NCBI GenBank assembly: GCA_964441505.1
Contig: CAYTUV010000003.1
Span: 62,001-126,000 of the forward strand
Source of the DNA: Fen-1258 sp964441505
GTDB taxonomy: Bacteria > Bacteroidota > Ignavibacteria > Ignavibacteriales > Melioribacteraceae
Reading direction: 5' to 3'
DNA: 64,000 nucleotides
Below are positions 41,881-50,370 of the stretch, one piece after another. Made by a program: the position numbers and the translations under genes. The notes beneath the pieces were generated by a model that saw nothing but the letters and a program-made list of their open reading frames with translations, was not told the DNA's origin and searched no databases. The number at the start of each line of letters is the position of its first letter. The stretch's first letter is position 1.

Positions 41881-43778
41881 TAAATACTTTTTGTCGGTTC
41901 TTCTTGCGGAAGTTTGACTGAGAATGTTGTTCCTTTTCCAACTTCACTATCAACAGAAATTGATCCGTTGTGATTATCTATTATTCCCCAAATGACAGAA
42001 AGTCCTAACCCGGTTCCGCGTTGACCTTTTGTGGAGAAGAAGGGTTCGAAAATTTTTGAAATATTTTCCGGAGGTATTCCGCAGCCCGTATCTGTAATTT
42101 CTATCTGAACAAATTTTCTTTCTCCGGCACTGTCAATCAAATCCCATCTCTGCCAATCATCTTTAAATGAGGCGCATCCCTCGATAAATCCTTGATTATG
42201 AATCTGTATTTTATAGACGGGTCCGTCGCATTTTGGGCATTTACTGTTTTTATCGATCAATGAAATATCACAGGTAGGGCAAGAAAGATTGATGCTGTTA
42301 TTTTTATCGTGCGAGATTCCAAAGTTGTGACGATGATTTCCATAGATCGGATCTAAATAAACAAATCCTTCGTTGCCACCTGATTTTATTTTTATCTTCA
42401 ATGAAGACATTCCGCCAATCTTATTTTCAGTATCAATCAATGAATGGTTCTTTGCACACACTGCGTTTTTTATCTGAGTTATCCCTTTTGGTGATAAACT
42501 GATCTGTGAAGTTGATACTATAACAGTGCCGCCGCCTTGTCCGATGGCATCGGTAGCATTGACAAATAAATTTATAAACACTTGTTGAATTTGATTCGCA
42601 TCTGCCGTGATCTTAGGAAGTGTGTTATCAAAATTTTTGACGAGCGTAACATGGTTCAACTTCATCTGATTTTTAATAACTGCATCAGCTCGATTAATAA
42701 TTTCATTAACATCAATCATACTTTTCTTTGGAGTTGATTGACGCGCAAAATCCAACAATCCTTTTACAATCTCGCGGCTGCGCATCGTCTCTCGTACAAT
42801 AACATTAAGATCTTCCTGCATCTGCGGATTATCTTTTGTTCGCTTCAATAGAAAACTACTGTAAGTAAGAACTCCGGTGAGCGGATTATTTATTTCGTGA
42901 GCAACTCCGGCGGCAAGCTGCCCTAATGAAGCCATTTTTGTTGATTGATAAAGCTGCTGATTTGTCTCGTCGAGTTTCCTTGTCATATTATTAAATGATT
43001 TTCCCAGAGATCCCAGTTCATCATTGCTCAAATCTTTTATCGAATAACTTAAATTACCTGCAGCTACTTGATCTGTTGCTTTTACTAATTCCTTTACAGG
43101 GCTATCCACCCAGCGCTTCACAAAAAATCCGATTATAAATCCGATTGCAGAAATTGCTATAACGGCAAAAATCACTTCGCGGATTTCATTTTGTCTAATC
43201 TGCTCGTCAACTTCGGCAAGTGAGATTGTTACATCGAGCACCCCAAGAACTTTTGCGGTCTCGGAATGTGCATGACAATCCGCTTCGTAACATGATTTTT
43301 CATTATAGATAGGGTTTATAACACCAAGTACTCTAGGTGAATTGGAACTCGTTCTGAAAAATCTGGTACGGTCTTTCATAGGAAGTTTTTCGAGCGGTTT
43401 ATTTTCAACATGACAAGCATAGCAGCTTTCTGCGCGTTTATCCAGCATATTTCCGATATCGTCCTTATGAGCTGAATAAATTATCTCTCCCTCTTTGTTG
43501 AGAATGCGAACATTTGAAATCGCTGGATCTTTTCCTATCCTATTAATCATTTCCTGAATGTGCTCTCTCTGGTTTAGAAGCATCACATATCGTGTCGAAT
43601 TTTTAACAGACTCGCTAAGTTGATTTGCATGCCGTTCCACCTCTGCCTGTAAAACTTCGCTCTGAGATTTAACATTGAAGTATGAATAAATCCCAATAAT
43701 TAGAATTGCAGTTATACTAACAACCCAAATGAGTTTTAAGCTGATCTTCCGGAACAATATTTTTTTTACACGCTTCAT
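41880..43778 (-). CDS. Heme-motif sensor histidine kinase with zinc-ribbon insert
   Basis: 632 residues. Two membrane helices (about 15-32 and 201-220) flank a periplasmic sensor containing CYACH (119-123) and the long-spaced CYEADCH (163-169), so one or two covalently bound c-type hemes are likely. HAMP (about 221-272), H-box 'GVAHEINNPLTGVL' (H294), N-box around N407, G-boxes 'DTGCGIPPENISKIF' and 'GTGLGLSVI'. Between the N-box and G1 there are about 130 extra residues with four cysteines (C500, C503, C514, C517) spaced as a zinc ribbon. The gene overlaps the cytochrome stop codon upstream and the regulator start downstream. Confidence 0.9.
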   Translation of the reverse strand: MKRVKKILFRKISLKLIWVVSITAILIIGIYSYFNVKSQSEVLQAEVERHANQLSESVKNSTRYVMLLNQREHIQEMINRIGKDPAISNVRILNKEGEIIYSAHKDDIGNMLDKRAESCYACHVENKPLEKLPMKDRTRFFRTSSNSPRVLGVINPIYNEKSCYEADCHAHSETAKVLGVLDVTISLAEVDEQIRQNEIREVIFAVIAISAIGFIIGFFVKRWVDSPVKELVKATDQVAAGNLSYSIKDLSNDELGSLGKSFNNMTRKLDETNQQLYQSTKMASLGQLAAGVAHEINNPLTGVLTYSSFLLKRTKDNPQMQEDLNVIVRETMRSREIVKGLLDFARQSTPKKSMIDVNEIINRADAVIKNQMKLNHVTLVKNFDNTLPKITADANQIQQVFINLFVNATDAIGQGGGTVIVSTSQISLSPKGITQIKNAVCAKNHSLIDTENKIGGMSSLKIKIKSGGNEGFVYLDPIYGNHRHNFGISHDKNNSINLSCPTCDISLIDKNSKCPKCDGPVYKIQIHNQGFIEGCASFKDDWQRWDLIDSAGERKFVQIEITDTGCGIPPENISKIFEPFFSTKGQRGTGLGLSVIWGIIDNHNGSISVDSEVGKGTTFSVKLPQEEPTKSI

Positions 43779-44908
43779 TAATTCTTTTTTGAGAGCTTTC
43801 CCGGAACATTTTTCGGATACGATTTATCATCGTGACAATTTGCGCATGTCGGCTTTGCAAAATTCTTTTCTTGATGACAATCTGAACATTCCATTGCCGA
43901 ATGTGTTTCGTCAAGAGTTAAACCTGTAATTTTATGCTTGAAGTTTTCTTGAGTCCATTTACCATGGCAATTAATGCATTCGCCGCTAAGTCCGGTAAAT
44001 TTTCCTTTCTCAACATGGCATCTATTGCATGATAGCTTGGAATGAAATTTTGAATTATCAAAACCGGTTGCATCTTTATGGTTGAATCCTTCTTGAACAA
44101 TGTTTGCATGGCAACTGCCGCAGTCTGCTTTTGTGTTATGGCAACTTGAACAAACCTTATGCTTTTCTTCTGAACTCTTCTCTTTCAAAGAAACTGTTTT
44201 GATTTTTGTGTGGCACTTTCCGCAACTTTCATTTGAGTGACAAGCCTGGCATTCCAATCCAAATAAATCGATATGTTGGGAATGATAAAATGTAACCATT
44301 TTACCGTTTGCTTTCGGGGTATCAAATTTTATTGTTGCCGGAGTTATTATTTTTGGATGCAACCGTTTTGCACTTTTCTCTTCAAGTTTTTGAGCTTGTG
44401 TTTGAATTGCGTCCTTGTTTACTTTATGGCAAGATTCACAATCAACTTTTCCGCTCCATGTACGATGACATTCCATACACTGACGATGATATGCCCCTTT
44501 CAAATCGGGTTTACTAATGTCGGTTCGTTTTCGAATAAGCTCGTGACAATCTGAGCACCCGATTACTTGTCCCGGAGGATTATAGTGATGACACATTTTG
44601 CATCCGCCGGCCATTCCGCTCATCTCGGCATGAAGTCTATGAGAAAATACTACCGGCGCATAGAGATCTGTTTGCTTCTTGAATTTATCTATTGTAAGTA
44701 CGGATGGTCCCTCTTCCGGTAATTGATCTATTGATACCATCTTTTCTCTTGGACAGGGAATGATGCATGGATTTTCTTTGGTAGGAATATCGCAAGTATG
44801 ACAGGTCTTGCATGTAATTCCATTAAGATTTGGATGAACTTCTTTTTTTGTCTGCGCATTTACAATGAATGCAAAAAAGAAAATTGCTGTTAAAATTTTT
44901 GTTTTCAT
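43778..44908 (-). CDS. 13-heme cytochrome c of quinone-linked complex
   Basis: 376 residues with signal peptide (1-18) and thirteen CxxCH motifs. The first, CKTCHTCDIPTKENPC, is followed by extra cysteines 'CIIPCPREKM', a pattern seen in cytochromes associated with Hmc-like complexes. The start ATG overlaps the NrfD-like gene stop (ATGA) and has 'ggaggcgcgcg' as RBS. Together with the NrfD and Fe-S subunits it should exchange electrons between menaquinone and periplasmic carriers. The protein is bis-His rich and shows no catalytic-site motif. Confidence 0.93.
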   Translation of the reverse strand: MKTKILTAIFFFAFIVNAQTKKEVHPNLNGITCKTCHTCDIPTKENPCIIPCPREKMVSIDQLPEEGPSVLTIDKFKKQTDLYAPVVFSHRLHAEMSGMAGGCKMCHHYNPPGQVIGCSDCHELIRKRTDISKPDLKGAYHRQCMECHRTWSGKVDCESCHKVNKDAIQTQAQKLEEKSAKRLHPKIITPATIKFDTPKANGKMVTFYHSQHIDLFGLECQACHSNESCGKCHTKIKTVSLKEKSSEEKHKVCSSCHNTKADCGSCHANIVQEGFNHKDATGFDNSKFHSKLSCNRCHVEKGKFTGLSGECINCHGKWTQENFKHKITGLTLDETHSAMECSDCHQEKNFAKPTCANCHDDKSYPKNVPGKLSKKN

Positions 44909-46143
44909 CGCGCGCCTCCTTTAACCGAATATTTTGTTCTTTGAGTTGACATCTCAGGCACACTGACAATTGGGAATATCATTACTCCTATTCTAAATAG
45001 AAGTACTTCAAATGCAATGAATCCAACAGTTACAGAAATTTCACCGAATGATGGAAAGTATGAATGAAACTCGTAAGGCGGAGTGTACGCAACTAAAAAA
45101 TTGTTCAGCCGATTTAGAAATACTCCGAAGATTACTAAGAACGATGCAATCAGAAGTCCTACGGGAGATTTTGCGATTTGGCGGGACATAAACATTCTCA
45201 ACGGAATAATCACACCAAATAATAATTCAATAGTATACATCACACTTGCTGAGGTAATTGTTGTTAAATATACGAATGTACCTCTAATTACCATATCGCC
45301 AATTTTGAATGCAAGATAAATTCCAAGTAATGGGGCAACCATGCTGCCTAGATTCGCGAGTATATGTGTTTCGGGTTTTAATCCGAACGAACGGGAAGTA
45401 AGAATCGATTCAAAAATTACCATTGGAAATCCCACCGATACAGCGGATAGTAAAAAGAGAAGCGGGAGAACTGGCGTTTGCCACAACGGATGCATTTTTG
45501 GTCCGGCTATTACCATTAAGGTTCCTAAAGAAGATTGATGTAAACAAGAGAGCACAACACCGGCAATGATGAAAATAAACATTGTCTTTTCTAAAGTTTT
45601 ATCAAGAATACGAAGAAGTTTTTCTATAGGGTTGTTAGTTCGTTTTAAAAATCCGGGAAGGTTAACTCTTCCTATAAATCTTTCGCAAACTATTGGCAAG
45701 AACTCGATGTAAAGAACAGCTAAATAGATAATGACACAAATACCAACTTCAAACAACACAGAGCTTCCATTCCACATAATTAACGGATGCCAGATAAAAT
45801 ATGGGCGGCCAAGGTCAATCATTACACTGACCGCTACGAATGTATAACCGAGAGCTGCAGTTAAAAGTGCGGGACGAATAATTGCATGATATTGACCTTT
45901 ATGCATGATGTGTCCCAATGCTGCGGTTGTAAATCCGCCCGCGGCAAGTGCAACTCCGGCTGCTACGTCAAGACCAATCCATATTCCCCAGGGATGTTGA
46001 TTATCAAGATTAGTTACCGCTCCAATTCCAAAGACGAATCTTGCAAGCAGGAACATTAATCCATTTAACGCCAGAACTGCTAAAGCAATAACTACCGGAG
46101 TGAAATATTTTTTTTTCATTGGTGTTGGTTTGAATTCTTCCAT
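44905..46143 (-). CDS. NrfD/PsrC (HybB-like) membrane subunit
   Basis: 412 residues with about ten hydrophobic helices. The stretch 'NQHPWGIWIGLDVAAGVALAAGG' is typical of HybB/NrfD-type quinone-interacting subunits, as is 'VMIDLGRPYFIWHPLIMWN'. It oxidises or reduces quinone and passes electrons to the Fe-S subunit. Two bases separate it from the Fe-S gene and it overlaps the cytochrome gene by 4 bp. There is no hydrogenase large or small subunit nearby, so this is an HybAB-type module without hydrogenase. Confidence 0.93.
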   Translation of the reverse strand: MEEFKPTPMKKKYFTPVVIALAVLALNGLMFLLARFVFGIGAVTNLDNQHPWGIWIGLDVAAGVALAAGGFTTAALGHIMHKGQYHAIIRPALLTAALGYTFVAVSVMIDLGRPYFIWHPLIMWNGSSVLFEVGICVIIYLAVLYIEFLPIVCERFIGRVNLPGFLKRTNNPIEKLLRILDKTLEKTMFIFIIAGVVLSCLHQSSLGTLMVIAGPKMHPLWQTPVLPLLFLLSAVSVGFPMVIFESILTSRSFGLKPETHILANLGSMVAPLLGIYLAFKIGDMVIRGTFVYLTTITSASVMYTIELLFGVIIPLRMFMSRQIAKSPVGLLIASFLVIFGVFLNRLNNFLVAYTPPYEFHSYFPSFGEISVTVGFIAFEVLLFRIGVMIFPIVSVPEMSTQRTKYSVKGGAR

Positions 46144-46145
46144 GG

Positions 46146-47051
46146 TTATATCTCCGTCTCGTTCTCGGTTTTCTTTCTATTCTTATTTATCCACATTACT
46201 CCACCGAGCAACGCGTAAAGTGCAACTGGGGGGACAAAATATGCGAAGATACCATGTTGGATCGCTTCACTGACACCGGGAGCAGTATCTTTCCCGAGTT
46301 TCGGAAAATCTAATTGTTCAAATTCTCTACTTGCTAAATAGATCCATGAAGTTCCGCCGACTTCCGACTCACCGAATACACGATTAATATAACGATTAGG
46401 ATAGTTTTTGATTTTTTGGTGAGCGGCTTTTACCAAATCTTCACGAGGACCGTAAGTAATGGCTTCAACGGGACAAATTTCTGTGCAAGCCGGAATTTTT
46501 CCCTCCTTTGTTCGTTCGAAACAGAAATCGCATTTCTTTATATCCGGTTTTAATGCTTTATCAAATTCGAATGCGGGAACTTGGAAAGGACAAGCAACCA
46601 TGCAGTAGCGGCATCCGATGCATTTGTCTGTATCCCAAATGACAGAGCTATTTTCTTCTTTTGAAAAAGCCCCGACTATACACGCTGAGACACATGCAGG
46701 ATGATCGCAATGCATACATTGTACTTTTACATTAATCGGGAAATTTTCTGTATCAGCATTCTTGTATTCATTTACCACCGTAAGTGCTTTGCCGTCCGGG
46801 CGGCGTTTTTCCTTAAATACATTTCTATCATCATAAGTTTCAAGTGAAGGTGTTTCAAGATTATGTGCTGTTTTACAAGCCCATTCACATTTTCTACATC
46901 CAATACATACAGTGGTATCAACTAAGACACCCATCCTCTCCTTGGATAAAATATTTTTCGGAGCGGCTTTGGTCTTGGAAGAAAATCCGGTAACTGCGGT
47001 TCCAACGAGAGCGGCTGTTTTTAAGAATTCACGACGTGATTGGCTTGCCAT
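46146..47051 (-). CDS. TAT-exported 4x[4Fe-4S] ferredoxin subunit (HybA-like)
   Basis: 301 residues. TAT signal 'SRREFLKTAALVGTAVTG', then four cysteine clusters: CIGCRKCEWAC, CMHCDHPACVSAC, CIGCRYCMVACPF and the 'CDFC...CTEICP' group. This is the order of HybA/DmsB-type electron-transfer subunits. A C-terminal membrane helix (about 270-290, 'VPPVALYALLGGVMWI') anchors it. First gene of the run; its promoter must lie in the 197-bp divergent spacer shared with the aromatic biosynthesis gene. Confidence 0.93.
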   Translation of the reverse strand: MASQSRREFLKTAALVGTAVTGFSSKTKAAPKNILSKERMGVLVDTTVCIGCRKCEWACKTAHNLETPSLETYDDRNVFKEKRRPDGKALTVVNEYKNADTENFPINVKVQCMHCDHPACVSACIVGAFSKEENSSVIWDTDKCIGCRYCMVACPFQVPAFEFDKALKPDIKKCDFCFERTKEGKIPACTEICPVEAITYGPREDLVKAAHQKIKNYPNRYINRVFGESEVGGTSWIYLASREFEQLDFPKLGKDTAPGVSEAIQHGIFAYFVPPVALYALLGGVMWINKNRKKTENETEI

Positions 47052-47137
47052 TTCGACCTCATAAAAAAGAATTTCCTTAATAAGATTCGTTTTATTATAG
47101 AATAATGGAGACTTATATCCAATTCAAACTTACTAAC

Positions 47138-47167
47138 AAATTGATTTTTAGTCAATAAAATCAATTT
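47138..47167. promoter_or_regulatory. Perfect inverted repeat in divergent promoter region
   Basis: 'aaattgatttt' (47138-47148) and 'aaaatcaattt' (47157-47167) form an 11-bp perfect inverted repeat with 8-bp loop. A looser outer pair, gagact (47108-47113) and agtctc (47171-47176), surrounds it. The location between divergent starts fits an operator, but the arms are AT-rich and a chance origin or RNA structure is possible. Confidence 0.4.
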
Positions 47168-47248
47168 GGGAGTCTCTATATACTTTCATTATGCCTAAAA
47201 AATAATTAGCTTCAAGCGCGTATTTTAAGAATTAGAAGACAGAATCAC

Positions 47249-49300
47249 ATGGCTAAAAAGAAAAAACAAAATATTTTGGCGTTGAGAGAAAAGATTAATA
47301 AGCTTGATTCCGGACTGATTAAACTATTGGCCGAGAGAAGAAAACTAAGCAAAGATGTAATAGTTGAAAAGGAAACTGCCAAGAGACCAATCCGAGATCA
47401 GCAAAGAGAATCTGAGATTTTGAATCGATTGATCAAGATAGGAAAAAAAGAAGGATTAGATTCTCACTTCCTCTCAAAAGTCTATTATGAAATAATTGAA
47501 GACTCTGTACGACTCCAACAGAATTTCATTCAGTCGAAGTTGAATGCAAAAGGTGAAAATAAAAAATCGATCAGAATTGCAATTCAAGGAATTGAGGGAT
47601 CGTACAGTTTTCTAGCATCTCAAAAATATTTTACGCATTTCGATTATGATCTGAATTTTGTTTTTAAAAAATTATTTGATGATGTTGTTGAAGCCGTCGA
47701 AAAGGGAGAAGCCGACTACGCAGTCCTTCCCATTGAGAACACAACATCCGGCGGTATTAACGAAGTTTATGATGTTCTGCTTCACACCACTCTGTCAATT
47801 GTCGGGGAAGAAAAATTTCAGGTTAAACATTGCCTTGTATCTCTCGATGAAATCCCGATTGGAAAAATCAAAAAAGTATATGCCCATCATCAGGCAGCTG
47901 CGCAATGCAGTAAATTTTTAGAATCCATACCCAATGTTGGAGTCGAGTATTTTGTTGATACAGCGATGTCGGTACAAAAGATTAAAGAGGAGGGCAATTC
48001 ATTATATGTTGCAATTGCAAGCGAAGAAGCAGCAAAGTTATTCCATCTGAAAATATTAAAGGAAGATATAGCTAATCAGTCTGAAAATTATACCCGCTTT
48101 CTAATCGCATCCCGTAAAGCGCAGGAGGTTGATTCCCGAATACCGTGCAAAACTTCGATTGTTATGGCTACCTCACATACGCCGGGTTCATTAGTTGAGG
48201 CCCTGACCGTATTTCGTAAATACAATGTAAACCTTACAAAACTGGAATCACGGCCAATTATAGGAAATCTCTGGGAAGAAATGTTCTATCTGGATTTTGA
48301 GGGAAATATTATTGATGAGAAAATAAAAAATGTAATGGACGAGTTGGGGCAGCATACACGATTTATTAAAATTCTTGGAAGTTATCCTTCGCAGGAATTA
48401 ATCAAAACGAAATTGGAATACACTAAAATTCTCGAATCACAGATAGATAAAGAAGTGTTGCCGCTTGTAAATCAGTCTCCGGCAATTATTGTTAAGAAAT
48501 CAAAATCAAAAAATTACCGACTTGCCAGTAGAGAGTATAAAAGTGAAGACACTGTAATTAAAATTCGCGATGTTGTTATTGGAGGGAGTAATTTTGTTGT
48601 TATTGCAGGACCATGTTCTGTTGAATCTGAAGAGATGATAATGCAATGTGCACTTGAAGCAAAAGAAAACGGGGCACAAATTCTCCGCGGCGGTTGTTTC
48701 AAACCAAGGACTTCCCCATATAGTTTTCAAGGATTAGGATTGGAGGGTTTAAGTCTTTTAGTTGATGCTGGAAAATATTATGACTTGCCCGTCATAACCG
48801 AGGTGATGGATACAGATCAGGTTGCTGATGTAGCTAAAACAGCAGATATTCTTCAGGTTGGTGCACGGAATATGCAAAATTTTGCACTGTTAAAAGAGGT
48901 CGGCAAGTCGCATCGACCCGTAATGTTGAAGCGTGGAATGATGGCCTCGATTGATGAATGGTTAAATGCAGCCGAGTATATTTTATCTCAAGGGAACAGG
49001 CAAGTAATTTTATGCGAGCGGGGTATCAGAACATTTGAAACCGCAACAAGGAATACATTAGATTTAAGTGCTATTCCCGTTCTAAAAGAATTAACACATT
49101 TGCCGGTTATTGTTGATCCGTCTCATGCTGTTGGTGAACGCAACAAAGTAATTCCTTTGGCAAAAGCAGCAAAAGTTGTCGGCGCTCATGGTATAATGGT
49201 TGAATTTCATCCAGAACCACCAAAAGCCTTAAGCGATCCTGAACAGGCTTTGTACTTTAGTCAGTTTGAAGAGTTGATGAGAGATTTGTATAAGATGTAG
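47249..49300 (+). CDS. Chorismate mutase-prephenate dehydratase-DAHP synthase fusion
   Basis: 683 residues with three aromatic-pathway enzymes in one chain. AroQ chorismate mutase (about 8-92, 'LREKINKLDSGLIKLLAERR'); prephenate dehydratase (about 107-292, with 'YAVLPIENTTSGGINEVYD' and the catalytic 'NYTRFLIA'); ACT regulatory domain (about 300-380, 'TPGSLVEAL' and 'LESRP', the Phe-binding marks); and a KDPG-aldolase-type DAHP synthase (about 425-683, 'VVIAGPCSVES', 'LRGGCFKPRTSPYSFQGLG', 'PVIVDPSHAVG'). It combines the first pathway step with the phenylalanine branch, so Phe binding to ACT could brake both. The start ATG has no strong RBS. Stands alone between repeats. Confidence 0.95.
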   Translation: MAKKKKQNILALREKINKLDSGLIKLLAERRKLSKDVIVEKETAKRPIRDQQRESEILNRLIKIGKKEGLDSHFLSKVYYEIIEDSVRLQQNFIQSKLNAKGENKKSIRIAIQGIEGSYSFLASQKYFTHFDYDLNFVFKKLFDDVVEAVEKGEADYAVLPIENTTSGGINEVYDVLLHTTLSIVGEEKFQVKHCLVSLDEIPIGKIKKVYAHHQAAAQCSKFLESIPNVGVEYFVDTAMSVQKIKEEGNSLYVAIASEEAAKLFHLKILKEDIANQSENYTRFLIASRKAQEVDSRIPCKTSIVMATSHTPGSLVEALTVFRKYNVNLTKLESRPIIGNLWEEMFYLDFEGNIIDEKIKNVMDELGQHTRFIKILGSYPSQELIKTKLEYTKILESQIDKEVLPLVNQSPAIIVKKSKSKNYRLASREYKSEDTVIKIRDVVIGGSNFVVIAGPCSVESEEMIMQCALEAKENGAQILRGGCFKPRTSPYSFQGLGLEGLSLLVDAGKYYDLPVITEVMDTDQVADVAKTADILQVGARNMQNFALLKEVGKSHRPVMLKRGMMASIDEWLNAAEYILSQGNRQVILCERGIRTFETATRNTLDLSAIPVLKELTHLPVIVDPSHAVGERNKVIPLAKAAKVVGAHGIMVEFHPEPPKALSDPEQALYFSQFEELMRDLYKM

Positions 49301-49548
49301 TTATGTTTCTTTTTATTCTGAGAGTTTGCCTGCAATAGGCAAATAGCGAAGAATCTGAAACGATGCAATATAGATTCTTATCTCGACTACGTCTCGATTC
49401 AGATTGACAGAAACAATCAAAACACTTAGGAATACAGGGGAAGACGCCAAGTCGATCTTCGTTATCATATATCAACGAACACAGAGATAGGGGGATGTTT
49501 CGAGAGTTCTACTTTTTGTTATCAGATTGAAGAAATCTATAAATCAAG
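49301..49548. repeat. Degraded dispersed repeat upstream of transposase remnant
   Basis: Contains 'ttattctgagagtttgcctg' and 'gattcttatctcgactacgt', corrupted versions of the 'cattctgag...gattcttcagtcgctacg' wording that is better preserved at 39788-39875. No supported ORF. The last part (49480-49548) may be further decayed transposase. Confidence 0.5.
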
Positions 49549-50197
49549 ATGATCAAAGAACTACCCTTAAGTGAAAAAGACGATAGCAACATTATCAAAG
49601 ACGAGTTGATTACGCTTACCGAAGAAGAGACAAAAGAACATTATCCAAAAGCACTAAGAAGAGTAGCCGTTTACGACGAAAAGAACAAAAAGCTAATTGA
49701 GCTTATAACTAATAATTTAACTTGAACAGCATCTACCGTAGCCGAACTCTATAAACAGAAATGGATGGTAGAAATTTTCTTCAAAGAGTTGAAACAGCAC
49801 CTCAAAATCAAATCCTTTATAGGCACCAATGAGAATGCGATGTGGATACAGACCTGCCTACCAGAGCGTGTTGCACAACTAAAAAATTACGATTTACTTC
49901 GTGGTTCTTCGTGAAAGGATTTTTTGTTACACGAAGAAGGATCGAAGTTGCACGAAGAAAGAGTTGTGCAACACGCTCTACCGGACAGGCAGGTTTGGAC
50001 AGCATTAATAACCTTACTCTTTTTGCGTTACCTGAAAGAATTGGCAAATTTTAATTAATTGGTCCCCTTCAAATTTGATTGCGTTTTTAAGAATGAATCT
50101 GTTTGTGAAAATTATTCTTAAAGAATGGTTGGATAATCCTTTTCTTCCAAGGAAAGAATTGGAATACGACTTTTTACAGTTGGGGTTGTTCCCATAG
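49549..50197 (+). pseudogene. IS4-family transposase remnant
   Basis: The C-terminal half of an IS4-type transposase can be read in pieces: 'LRRVAVYDEKNKKLIELITN', then a TGA (49723-49725) where relatives have Trp, then 'AELYKQKWMVEIFFKELKQH' (the YREK-like catalytic Glu region), 'LKIKSFIGTNENAMWIQ', a 141-bp insertion, and 'WTALITLLFLRYLKELANF'. A stop at 50056 and a +1 shift come before 'SNLIAFLRMNLFVKIILKEW', which runs to 50197. Three independent lesions show a long-dead element. The N-terminal half with the first two Asp is missing. Confidence 0.85.
49853..49993. repeat. 141-bp palindromic element inserted in the transposase remnant
   Basis: Ends are inverted: 'cctgcctaccagagcgtgtt' on the left, and its near complement finishing 'accggacaggcagg' on the right. 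The inner 18 bp 'agagcgtgttgcacaact' (49863-49880) and 49962-49979 are a perfect inverted repeat. The centre carries 'cttcgtggttcttcgtg' facing 'cacgaagaa'. Deleting exactly 49853-49993 restores the transposase reading ...ATACAG-ATT-TGG-ACA (IQIWT), so the insertion left no target duplication. No gene inside. Confidence 0.8.
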
Positions 50198-50370
50198 GGA
50201 TACTTTTTCCCCTTTTATCAAATCTGTCCAATATCAGATGTTTTCTTTATTCTCTTCTTCATTTTTATTTATTTTGGGCAGCAGTGAAATTAATAGCAAT
50301 GGTAATAGCAAGATCAAGAGCATTAGCAGGAAAAAGAGTATTTTGAATTCGGTTAATCAGAAGTAGAACT
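50198..50370. other. Intergenic, nothing coding
   Basis: AT-rich spacer following the transposase remnant. 'agcaatggtaatagcaagat' near 50298 resembles the purine-rich spacer wording at 697-783 and 61821-61898. It may include the old right end of the insertion sequence; no clear terminal inverted repeat found. Confidence 0.4.

Noticed and set aside
44905..47051. Ni-Fe hydrogenase (HybAB subunits)
   Set aside because: Only the Fe-S and NrfD-type subunits are present. No large or small hydrogenase subunit or maturation gene is in the run.
49842..50054. 70-codon frame spanning the palindromic insertion
   Set aside because: It joins element sequence with transposase in the wrong frame. The true remnant reads in another frame, as the conserved IQIWT junction shows.
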